Of a DNA stretch of 64,000 nt, positions 7,751-15,126 are shown one piece after another. This stretch comes from Halonotius aquaticus (GTDB lineage: Archaea > Halobacteriota > Halobacteria > Halobacteriales > Haloferacaceae), in assembly GCF_003605575.1 (NCBI RefSeq), contig NZ_QKNY01000008.1, forward strand, positions 18,532 to 82,531, read 5' to 3'. Position 1 is the first letter of the stretch, and each line of letters begins with the position of its first letter. The position numbers and the translations under genes were made by a program. Under the pieces are notes generated by a model, which was not told the DNA's origin, made no database searches, and worked only from the letters and a program-made list of their open reading frames with translations.

Positions 7751-8466
7751 GCGCGCTCCTCCACCCCGGTCGCGTCGCCCAACTCCTCGAACCGGGCGGT
7801 CGCGGGTTCGATATCGAGGTCGCGCTTGACCGCATACGCCAGCGTGTAGTAGTCGCGTTCGTCGATTTCCGCTGGATCGTCGGTGATGACGGTCTCACCG
7901 TGCTCCATGTAGAGCCGCCGACCGTAGGTCACGTCGTAGCCCGCGGCGACCAGCTTCTCGTGGGTCGCTGGCGCGTCGGTGACTTTGAACAGGATCATTC
8001 GGTCGGGGCCGGTCGGCGCGTGGCCGTTGGCAGCTTCTCGCAACGCGAGGCCTGCGCCGGCTTCGATTTCGACATCAAACGCGGTCGCAAACGCCGTCAT
8101 CGCGCTGATGCCGGGGACGATCTCGACGTCCACGTCGGGGTGGAAGGCATCGAGCGTGCGTCGCAGGTGGCCGAACGTCGAGTAGACGTTCGGATCGCCC
8201 AGTGTGACGAAGGCGGCGTCGCCATCGCGGGCTTGCGGGGCGATTTCGGCGGCGGCTTCTTTCCACGCCGCTCGCAGTTTCTCCTCGTCGCGGGTCATCG
8301 GGAAATCGAGGTCGCCAATCTTCGCCTCGTCGACGTGGTTCAGTGCGACCGTCCGCGAGAGACGGCCCGGCGAGTAGACCACGTCGACCGATTCCAGCAC
8401 CTCCTTGCCGCGAACCGTCACAAGATCAGCTTGGCCAGGGCCGAGACCGATGCCGTAGAGGGTCAT
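7747..8466 (-). CDS. cbiL: Cobalt-factor-II C20-methyltransferase CbiL
   Basis: A 239-residue class III methyltransferase that methylates C20 of cobalt-factor II, the first methylation after cobalt insertion. It starts MTLYGIGLGPGQADLVTVRG, the usual CbiL/CobI N-terminus, and has VTLGDPNVYSTFGHL and VPGISAMTAFATA. Length is normal for the family. Its start overlaps the cbiT stop by 4 bp. Confidence 0.93.
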   Translation of the reverse strand: MTLYGIGLGPGQADLVTVRGKEVLESVDVVYSPGRLSRTVALNHVDEAKIGDLDFPMTRDEEKLRAAWKEAAAEIAPQARDGDAAFVTLGDPNVYSTFGHLRRTLDAFHPDVDVEIVPGISAMTAFATAFDVEIEAGAGLALREAANGHAPTGPDRMILFKVTDAPATHEKLVAAGYDVTYGRRLYMEHGETVITDDPAEIDERDYYTLAYAVKRDLDIEPATARFEELGDATGVEERA

Positions 8467-9047
8467 TGTGTGGCCTCCGTTCGTTCGCCGTCGTCACTGC
8501 CGCTCGCACTGCCGACCAGCATGTAGACCGGATTGTCGGAGTTGAAGCTCGTCGCACCGGCGAGTTCGTAGCCGTGGCTGACCTGGAACTGGATGACTTC
8601 CTCCAGAATCCCGCGCTCGCGGAAGGCTTCGGTCGCGCGGCCGGCGACTTCGAGCCGCGAGACGTTCATCACGATCCGGTCGATTGCGGTGTCGACAGCG
8701 TGATCGAGCACGGCTTCGAAGTTCCGGCTCCCGCCGAGAAAGAGCGCGTCGGCGTCGTCGGGCAACCCCTCTGGGGCCTCGGCGTTTCGGAGGTCGATAT
8801 CGGCGGTGGTCGACTCTTCGTTGGCCGCCAGGTTTTGCTCGGTTACGTCGAGTCGGTCGGCCTTGCGTTCGAGGGCGGTCACGCGGCCGGCGCGGCGGGC
8901 CGCTTCGATGGTGACCGCGCCGGTACAGGAGCCAACCTCAGCGAAGTGATCGTCCGGGCCGAGATCGAGTTTGCCGAGCGTGACCGACCGGACTTCCGAC
9001 TTGGTCGGTCCCGCTTTGGCGTCGTGTGGCAGTGCGATGGGCATCAT
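8463..9047 (-). CDS. cbiT: Cobalt-precorrin-6B C15-methyltransferase/decarboxylase CbiT
   Basis: A class I Rossmann methyltransferase that methylates C15 and decarboxylates the C12 acetate. The SAM site is FAEVGSCTGAVTIEAAR, followed by ALERKADRLDVTEQNL and LFLGGSRNFEAVLD. Two adjacent ATGs (9047 and 9044) are possible starts; a TATA box at about 9067-9074 places the transcript start at or just before them, so the first is used here. A further upstream in-frame ATG at 9077 would overlap the TATA box and is unlikely. This is the first gene of the ten-gene cbi operon. Confidence 0.92.
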   Translation of the reverse strand: MMPIALPHDAKAGPTKSEVRSVTLGKLDLGPDDHFAEVGSCTGAVTIEAARRAGRVTALERKADRLDVTEQNLAANEESTTADIDLRNAEAPEGLPDDADALFLGGSRNFEAVLDHAVDTAIDRIVMNVSRLEVAGRATEAFRERGILEEVIQFQVSHGYELAGATSFNSDNPVYMLVGSASGSDDGERTEATQ

Positions 9048-9065
9048 CCCGACTCTCAAACCGGA

Positions 9066-9075
9066 TCGATAAAAC
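9066..9075 (-). promoter_or_regulatory. TATA box of the cbiT-led cobalamin operon
   Basis: On the minus strand the sequence reads TTTTATCGAT about 20-29 nt before the cbiT start at 9047, the standard spacing for a leaderless haloarchaeal transcript. Because the following genes overlap or nearly touch, this is probably the promoter of everything down to the DUF3209 gene. I see no cobalamin riboswitch in the short leader. Confidence 0.6.
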
Positions 9076-9157
9076 AATTGTGCTTGGGGTAGCGAAAGTT
9101 AGATTGTATACCGTATCGGCTCCTACCTACCTGAACGATATGATACTCAGGTCACCG

Positions 9158-10744
9158 CTATGCGTCCAGAATGTAGTCAGCCGCTTTCTCGGCGATCATG
9201 GTCGTCGGGGCGTCCGTGTTTCCGCTGGTGATCTGCGGCATGATCGAGGCATCAACAACGCGGAGGCCATCGATCCCGTGGACAGCGAGCTGGTCGTCAA
9301 CGACCGCCATCTCATCGTCACCCATCTTGCAGGTTCCCACGGGATGATAGAGTGATTCGGCCGTCTCACGGATATGCTCGATCAGCTCTTCGTCCGATTG
9401 GGCATCGGCACCCGGCGCTACCTCGTCGCCGCGGTACTCGTCGAACGGGGCGGCTTGCAGGATTTCGCGGACTAATTTGACCCCTTCGAGCAGGACTTCT
9501 AGATCGTCACCTTCGGTCAGGTACTGCGGATCGATGACCGGATCTGCCGTTGGCTCGTCCGATCGAAGCCTGATCTCTCCACGACTCTCCGGGTGAAGAC
9601 ACAGCGCGCCAAGCCAGAACCCATGCCCGTCGGGGTTGTCGAACCCGTGGTTAACCGAGTACGAGGGGCCGAAGTGGAACTGGATGTCGGGGCGATCAGA
9701 GTCCTCCGACACGGATGTGAAGCCGCCGGCCTCAGCGACGTTTGAGGTCAACGGCCCGCGTTTCAAGACCAGATACTTGAGTAGGTTCCACAGTGAGTCC
9801 GCCCCTTCCAGCGTGATCGATTTCTCGCAGGCATAATTGATCTTCACTTGGAGGTGATCCTGCAGATTCTTGCCGACACCGGGGAGATCCTGCACGACCG
9901 AAATATTGTGGGCTTCGAGATGCTCTGCCGGCCCAACGCCGGACAGCATGAGCAGTTGCGGTGAGTTGATCGTCCCTGCGGACAGAATGACTTCCTCGGC
10001 GGCATCGACCGTTTCAGTTGATCCGTCTTTGACGTACTCCACGCCGACTGCCGTGTGGCCGTCGAACCGAACCTGCGTTACCTGTGCACCGGTGGTCGCA
10101 GTCAGGTTCGACCGATCAAGCACCGGTTTGAGATAGCCGTCGGCAGCACTGTGTCGCTGGCCGTCCTTCTGTGTCACCTGATAGAGCCCCACACCGGACT
10201 GCTCGCCGGCGTTGAAATCGTCGTTGTGGGGCAGGCCGACCGTCTCTCCCGCCTCGATGAACGCCTCGGTGAGTTCGTTTGGCTGCTGGAGGTCGGCCAC
10301 GTTGCGTGGGCCGCCGGTACCGTGATACTCGGAGGGTCCGCGTTCGTTGTGTTCAGCCCGATTGAAATAGTCCAGCGCGTCGTCGTAGGCCCAGCCATCG
10401 TTGCCGAGGTCAGCCCAGTGATCGTAGTCTGCGGGGTGACCGCGCGCATAGATCATCGCATTGATCGAACTCGATCCACCGAGAGTTTTCCCGCGTGGCC
10501 AGTAGCACTCCCGGTCGTTCAGTTCGGGCTGTGGTTCGGTGTCGAAGGCCCAGTCGACCTCGGATTTGAATAACTCTGAAAACGCCGCTGGAATGCCGAT
10601 TTCATTTTTCTCATCAGGGGTGCCCGCTTCCAACAGCAGCACGTCTGTGTTGTCGTCGGCCGAGAGCCGATTGGCGAGGACACACCCCGCCGATCCCGCG
10701 CCAACGATCACGTAGTCATAGGGTTCGCCACCTGCGGTTGACAT
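9158..10744 (-). CDS. GMC-family FAD-dependent oxidoreductase (choline dehydrogenase-like)
   Basis: A 528-residue flavoprotein of the glucose-methanol-choline oxidoreductase family, oxidising an alcohol of unknown identity. The FAD-binding YVIVGAGSAGCVLANRL is at residues 10-26, GMC signature 1 lies in the PRGKTLGGSSSINAM region, signature 2 in AGTINSPQLLMLSGVGP, and the catalytic histidine region is SLYHPVGTCKMG. A closing segment PQITSGNTDAPTTMIAEKAA is also typical. The closest well-known members are choline and alcohol dehydrogenases; choline or betaine-aldehyde genes are absent nearby, so the substrate cannot be named. A TATA box precedes the start at about 10769-10776. Confidence 0.88.
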   Translation of the reverse strand: MSTAGGEPYDYVIVGAGSAGCVLANRLSADDNTDVLLLEAGTPDEKNEIGIPAAFSELFKSEVDWAFDTEPQPELNDRECYWPRGKTLGGSSSINAMIYARGHPADYDHWADLGNDGWAYDDALDYFNRAEHNERGPSEYHGTGGPRNVADLQQPNELTEAFIEAGETVGLPHNDDFNAGEQSGVGLYQVTQKDGQRHSAADGYLKPVLDRSNLTATTGAQVTQVRFDGHTAVGVEYVKDGSTETVDAAEEVILSAGTINSPQLLMLSGVGPAEHLEAHNISVVQDLPGVGKNLQDHLQVKINYACEKSITLEGADSLWNLLKYLVLKRGPLTSNVAEAGGFTSVSEDSDRPDIQFHFGPSYSVNHGFDNPDGHGFWLGALCLHPESRGEIRLRSDEPTADPVIDPQYLTEGDDLEVLLEGVKLVREILQAAPFDEYRGDEVAPGADAQSDEELIEHIRETAESLYHPVGTCKMGDDEMAVVDDQLAVHGIDGLRVVDASIMPQITSGNTDAPTTMIAEKAADYILDA

Positions 10745-10768
10745 GCTATCACACCATCGAAAACAGCG

Positions 10769-10776
10769 GCATAAAT
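10769..10776 (-). promoter_or_regulatory. TATA box of the GMC oxidoreductase gene
   Basis: The minus strand reads GATTTATG about 25-32 nt before the ATG at 10744, the usual spacing for a leaderless transcript. Confidence 0.5.
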
Positions 10777-10858
10777 CCCACAGTATCGCAGCGACGACCC
10801 GTGAACCGCTGGGGGAGCGGTCACCGGGCGGCTCGCGCTTCCGTTTGTTTTGGAATCT

Positions 10859-10866
10859 GATAAATT
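10859..10866 (+). promoter_or_regulatory. TATA box of the FilR1-like regulator gene
   Basis: ATAAATTA lies 30-37 nt before the ATG at 10896, implying a leader of only a few bases. Confidence 0.5.
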
Positions 10867-10895
10867 AAGTAGGAGGCCCACGGGGATATGGGTGA

Positions 10896-11756
10896 ATGCC
10901 GTCGCAGTCGCCAAACGAGTTTGTCCTCACGTCCTCGGTGCGGACAGAGATCGTGCTTCGGGTCGCCGAGCGTGTGACACCGACCGACATGCTGCTGTCC
11001 GAAATCATGGCGAGCGACTCAGCGATCTACGACGCACTTGGGACGCTGCGGGATCGTGGGCTGCTGACCCAAAGCGACACCGGGTGGGAACTCACGGCCC
11101 ACGGCTCGCTTGTCGCAGACAGCGTCGAGGCATGGCAGTCCTCGGAAGCGTTTCTCGAAACGAATCCGATGTTCTGGAAAACCCACCGCACCAGCGTCAT
11201 TCCACCACAGTTTCGTCGACGACTGCCAGAGATCGGCGACTACGAGATCATCCGCGATACGCCGCAGGATCCCAATCGATCTGAAGACGTGGCTATCAGT
11301 ATCCTGGAATCGGCCGACGCCTGTGAGTTGACAACGCCGTACTACTCACGCCGCCATCAGGAGGCGATCCCAACGACCCCCGACACACGCTTGTTGGTCA
11401 CTCGCGGCGTGATTGATGTCAGTTTCCAGCGGTACAAGGACGGCCACCGCGAGGAACTAAACAACTTAGCGCCAGCGACCATCCGGCTGACTGACTGCCA
11501 GTTCGCGTCGGTTGTCACCGACGAGAAACTAAAATTCGAACTGCTGACAGTGAGCGGGCCTGCGACGGATCGATACGACGAGCCTGGATCGACTGACCCG
11601 TCAGACCGTGGCTCGGTCGCTGACACCACGGCCCTGTTTGTCTCTGAGACTGAGGCAGCACTTCAGTGGGGCCGCGACCTCTTTGCAATGCTCTGGGCGG
11701 AGTCAGATCCGCTCGACCCGTACGTCAAACGCAATTTCCCCGACCTGTGGGAGTGA
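10896..11756 (+). CDS. Winged-helix regulator with FilR1-like sensor domain
   Basis: A 286-residue archaeal transcription regulator. Residues about 15-75 form a winged helix-turn-helix (VTPTDMLLSEIMASDSAIYD, then LGTLRDRGLLTQSDTGWELT). The rest matches the FilR1-type (DUF1724) C-terminal domain, with IPPQFRRRLPEIGDYEIIRD and the closing WGRDLFAMLWAESDPL. Related proteins are single-component regulators with unknown ligands. It stands alone and diverges from the GMC oxidoreductase gene with about 150 bp between starts, so it is a candidate regulator of that gene. A TATA-like ATAAATTA lies at 10859-10866. Confidence 0.8.
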   Translation: MPSQSPNEFVLTSSVRTEIVLRVAERVTPTDMLLSEIMASDSAIYDALGTLRDRGLLTQSDTGWELTAHGSLVADSVEAWQSSEAFLETNPMFWKTHRTSVIPPQFRRRLPEIGDYEIIRDTPQDPNRSEDVAISILESADACELTTPYYSRRHQEAIPTTPDTRLLVTRGVIDVSFQRYKDGHREELNNLAPATIRLTDCQFASVVTDEKLKFELLTVSGPATDRYDEPGSTDPSDRGSVADTTALFVSETEAALQWGRDLFAMLWAESDPLDPYVKRNFPDLWE

Positions 11757-11842
11757 CACAGATCGTATTGTGTGGCTGCGTCGTGTTCAGGACGGATCGG
11801 AAGTTGACAGATATATCCGACGCCCGTGCATTCTGACAGTGT

Positions 11843-12160
11843 ATGCAATTCTGTGATGAGTGTGGGTCGCTGATGCACACGGCGGGCGACAGGTGGGTGT
11901 GTCGCTCCTGTGAAAACGAGGCACCCCGGGACGCCGAGGCAGAAGCGGCGATGACGACCCAGGATGGACAGCAAACCGACGAGACACCCGCTGTCGCCGA
12001 CGCGACGCAGGACGCCAGCGAGACGGTCGAAGAGTCCTGTCCGGCCGAAGGCTGCGACAGCGACCGGGCTTCCTCGGAGATGATGCCGAAGCCGGGCGGC
12101 TCCTACGAGGTTCGGTTGTTCACCTGCGTCGAGTGCGGTCATAAGTGGCGCGAGACCTGA
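11843..12160 (+). CDS. TFS/RpoM-like zinc-ribbon protein lacking the catalytic DE pair
   Basis: A 105-residue two-zinc-ribbon protein of the archaeal TFS (TFIIS-like) family. The N-terminal ribbon has C4/C7 and C20/C23; an acidic linker follows; the C-terminal ribbon has C66/C71 and C95/C98 and ends ECGHKWRET, as in transcript-cleavage factors. In active TFS the tip of the C-terminal ribbon holds an invariant Asp-Glu pair that reaches the RNA polymerase active site. The aligned positions here are Gly86-Ser87, so it probably cannot stimulate transcript cleavage. It may compete with the active factor or act as a polymerase-binding regulator (inference). Confidence 0.8.
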   Translation: MQFCDECGSLMHTAGDRWVCRSCENEAPRDAEAEAAMTTQDGQQTDETPAVADATQDASETVEESCPAEGCDSDRASSEMMPKPGGSYEVRLFTCVECGHKWRET

Positions 12161-12320
12161 CGGCGTCACTTCCCTGTTGAGCCGTCGACTTCGCCCGCTG
12201 CATCTCTATCCTGTACTCTCTTTCTCGAATCGCGGTTGGCAACAACGATCAGATCGCCGCCGCCGCGAATCTTCGTTTTGCGGTGTCAATGTCGGTACTA
12301 CTCCTCTGATTGCGGCCGAC

Positions 12321-13634
12321 TCAGGGCTCGATCAGGCCGAGAAACCGGTCGAAAGCACCGCTTTCGGCGTGCACGTGGGCGTACGTCCCGAGCGAATCGT
12401 AGGCCATGAGGCCGTCGTGGTCGCCGTCGATGCCGTCGCCACGGCGCACATCGAAGGCGAACCGCGCGTCGCTGTCGACGCTCGCCTCCGAGTAGTGGAA
12501 CTCGTGGCCGCGGATCGACTCGCCGCTGCCCGCGGTCAGCGTCTCCGTCGTAGCGTCGAGTTCGACGTGATCGAGCGCCTGATACCGGTCGCGCATCGTC
12601 ACGTCCGCTGGCAGAATCCCGGCCATCTCGTAGGTGTCGCCATCGACGATCGTCAGCGACTGACTCATCGCCATTAGGCCGCCGCACTCGCCGAAGACCG
12701 GCAGGCCGTCGCTGGCCTGCTCGCTGAGGTCGGCAAGCGTCGGCGACGACGCCAACGCCTCAGCGTGAAGTTCGGGATAGCCACCCGGTAGATAGACGCC
12801 GTCGCAGTCGGGCACCGGATCGCCGGCGACCGGCGAGAACGTCTTGACGGTCGCCCGCTCGCGGAGCCGTTCGATGGTTGCTGGATACCGGAAGCAGAAT
12901 GCGGCGTCGCTGGCGACGGCGACCGTCGCGTTCGTCGGCTCGGCGGCGTGTGGTTCGGTATCGGCTGAGGGTTCCGAGGGGTCTCGTGTCACATCGACCA
13001 GTCCCTCAGTGTTAAGATACGCGGCAGCCTCGGCGAGCGCATCATGGGGGAGCGCGGCTTCCTCACCCATCTCCAAGCCAAGGTGCCGATCCGGAATTTC
13101 GAGGTCGCTTGATGGCGGAATCCGCCCGAAGTAATCGAGTTCGTCGGGTAGCGCGTCTCGGATTCCCTGCTCATGGCGGCCGCCGTGGGCGCGCTGGGCG
13201 ACGACACCAGCCACGTCGATGTTGCGGTCGATGGTCGCCGCGTACTCGCGGAACCCGTAGGCTGTGGCGGCGACGCTCTCCATGCCGGCCTTCGCGTCGA
13301 CGACGAGGACGACCGGCAGATCGAGGGCTTCGGCGACCATCGCCGTGCTGGAGCCATCACCGTCGTAGAGACCCATCACGCCCTCAATGACGCAGATATC
13401 GCCATCGCCGCGGGCGTAGTTGCGAGTGATCCCCTCGGCGCCTTCCAGCCACAGATCGAGCGTGCGTGAGGGCCGGCCGGCAATCGCCTCGTGGTGGCTC
13501 GGGTCGATGAAGTCCGGGCCGGCCTTCGCCGGCTGTATCTTGTAGCCCGCATCATCGAGCGCGTGGATGATGGCGAGCGTGGCGACGGTCTTACCGACGC
13601 CGGAACTCACGCCGCCGAGGACGAACCCCTTCAT
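12321..13634 (-). CDS. cbiA: Cobyrinate a,c-diamide synthase CbiA
   Basis: Amidates the a and c acetate side chains of cobyrinate with glutamine and ATP. The 437-residue protein has the P-loop GVSSGVGKT at residues 8-16, the DFIDPSHHEAIAGRPSRTLD region typical of CbiA, and a C-terminal class I glutamine amidotransferase domain with the nucleophile in VFGECGGLMAMS and a late catalytic His in YAHVHAES. I use the MKGFVLGG start because it overlaps the cbiE stop by 4 bp and leaves the P-loop at its usual distance. It is the last gene of the cobN operon. Confidence 0.93.
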   Translation of the reverse strand: MKGFVLGGVSSGVGKTVATLAIIHALDDAGYKIQPAKAGPDFIDPSHHEAIAGRPSRTLDLWLEGAEGITRNYARGDGDICVIEGVMGLYDGDGSSTAMVAEALDLPVVLVVDAKAGMESVAATAYGFREYAATIDRNIDVAGVVAQRAHGGRHEQGIRDALPDELDYFGRIPPSSDLEIPDRHLGLEMGEEAALPHDALAEAAAYLNTEGLVDVTRDPSEPSADTEPHAAEPTNATVAVASDAAFCFRYPATIERLRERATVKTFSPVAGDPVPDCDGVYLPGGYPELHAEALASSPTLADLSEQASDGLPVFGECGGLMAMSQSLTIVDGDTYEMAGILPADVTMRDRYQALDHVELDATTETLTAGSGESIRGHEFHYSEASVDSDARFAFDVRRGDGIDGDHDGLMAYDSLGTYAHVHAESGAFDRFLGLIEP

Positions 13635-14395
13635 GCGACCTCCCGCCGCACAGCGAGCACCGACAGATCCGAAAACTGCGTGTCGTCGGGTTCCGAGCCA
13701 CCGGCGTGGTCGCACAGCGCGCCGAGCGACGACCGCGTGATCGACTCGTCGTCGTGGGTGAGTTTTTCCAGCACCAATGCCTCTAATTCGGGGTCAGCTC
13801 CGTGATCCAGCAGGTGCGCCGCGATGTCGCCGGGCATCCAGTCGAACGGCCGCGGTAAGACGAGGAGGTGCCGCTCGCCGACGGCCGCGGTGAGCCGCTC
13901 GATGTCGGCGGTGATGTCGCCGCTCTTGTGCAGTGTGACGAACTCGGTGTCTTCCATCGGCGTTCGGGCGCGGCTCGCCGCGATCTGCAGCGAGGAGATG
14001 CCAGGAATCACACGTACCGGCCGGTCAACCACCTCCTGTACCTTGCCGACGAACTGGTAGCCGGAGTGGTTCGGATCGCCCATCAGCACGGCTGTCCCGT
14101 GTTCGCCGTCGGCAACGCGGTCGGCGAACGTTGTCAGTGCCTCACGCTCATCCTTGTACCCGCAGGTCAGCAGATCAGCGTCGGTCTCCTCGGCGATGAA
14201 CTCAACAACAGTCTCGAAGCCGACGACGACATCGGCGTCCGCGATTGCGTGGCGGCCGCGCGGCGTCAGGTAGTCGAGGTTGCCGGGGCCGATCCCGACC
14301 GCATGAACGGGTTCGGCGTCGTCGTCGAGCGTTTCAGCTTCGGTGGCCGCTACGGTCGCCGGATCGGGGCCGGAATCGAGGTCGTAGTCGCTCAC
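13631..14395 (-). CDS. cbiE: Cobalt-precorrin-7 C5-methyltransferase CbiE
   Basis: A class III SAM methyltransferase of 254 residues that methylates C5 late in corrin ring synthesis. It shows AVGIGPGNLDYLTPRG, VVVGFETVVEFI, the short MGDPNHSGYQ motif typical of CbiE, and VIPGISSLQIAASRA. The CbiT partner that is fused to it in CobL of other organisms is a separate gene in the first operon. Both junctions (cbiC upstream, cbiA downstream) are 4-bp overlaps. Confidence 0.93.
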   Translation of the reverse strand: MSDYDLDSGPDPATVAATEAETLDDDAEPVHAVGIGPGNLDYLTPRGRHAIADADVVVGFETVVEFIAEETDADLLTCGYKDEREALTTFADRVADGEHGTAVLMGDPNHSGYQFVGKVQEVVDRPVRVIPGISSLQIAASRARTPMEDTEFVTLHKSGDITADIERLTAAVGERHLLVLPRPFDWMPGDIAAHLLDHGADPELEALVLEKLTHDDESITRSSLGALCDHAGGSEPDDTQFSDLSVLAVRREVA

Positions 14396-15126
14396 TGCTC
14401 GCCCTCGGGATACAGGTCTATCTCTCCATCTCGCACGTCGCTGGCGACGTGAATCAGTTCGTTCGTCAGTGCGGCCGCCAGCCCGCTGCCGCCGCGGCGA
14501 CCGACGTTCGTGATCGCCGGCACGTCGTACTCGGCGGCGACTTCGCGGATGCGCTCGCGGCTCTCGACGGCTTTGACGAAACCGACTGGCGTAGCGACGA
14601 TGACGGCGGGGCGGGTGCCGTTTTCGATGCAGTCTGCGAGCGCGAACGCGGCGGTCGGCGCGTTGCCGATGACGGCGATGGCGTCTTCGTAGACGCCCTG
14701 TTTGTCGAGTTCGAGCACCGACGCGGCGGTACGAGTCATTCCGGTTTCATTGGCGAGTTCCGCGCCGTTGCCGATGGCCTTCCGCTTCTCGCAGTTGTGA
14801 CCGCGACCCGTCACGCCTGCTTTCGACATCGTGATGTCGGTAACGATGGTTGTTTCGCGGTTAACGGCGCGCGCACCGGCACGGATCGGCGCGGCGTCGT
14901 CCGCGTTGCCGGCGTCGTCGGTGCCGGTGAACTGAAGGAGATGCTGGAACTCGATGTCGCCCATCGAGTGGACGGCCTTCTGGCGGAACCGATCCGCGAG
15001 CGTCTCGTCGGGGACGAACTGGCGGACGATATCCATGCTCGTTTCGGCGATATCCATCGCCTCCTGTGTCGTTGCGCCAAGATCGGCGTACTCCTCATCG
15101 ACATCGGCTGTGTTGGATTCAGTCAT
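14392..15126 (-). CDS. cbiC: Cobalt-precorrin-8 methylmutase CbiC
   Basis: Moves the methyl group from C11 to C12, giving cobyrinate. The 244-residue protein has KAVHSMGDIEFQHLLQFTG with the family histidine, VNRETTIVTDITMSKAGV, IGNAPTAAFALADCI and ATPVGFVKAVESRE, all conserved in CbiC/CobH. Its start overlaps the end of cobN by 8 bp. Confidence 0.94.
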   Translation of the reverse strand: MTESNTADVDEEYADLGATTQEAMDIAETSMDIVRQFVPDETLADRFRQKAVHSMGDIEFQHLLQFTGTDDAGNADDAAPIRAGARAVNRETTIVTDITMSKAGVTGRGHNCEKRKAIGNGAELANETGMTRTAASVLELDKQGVYEDAIAVIGNAPTAAFALADCIENGTRPAVIVATPVGFVKAVESRERIREVAAEYDVPAITNVGRRGGSGLAAALTNELIHVASDVRDGEIDLYPEGEQ

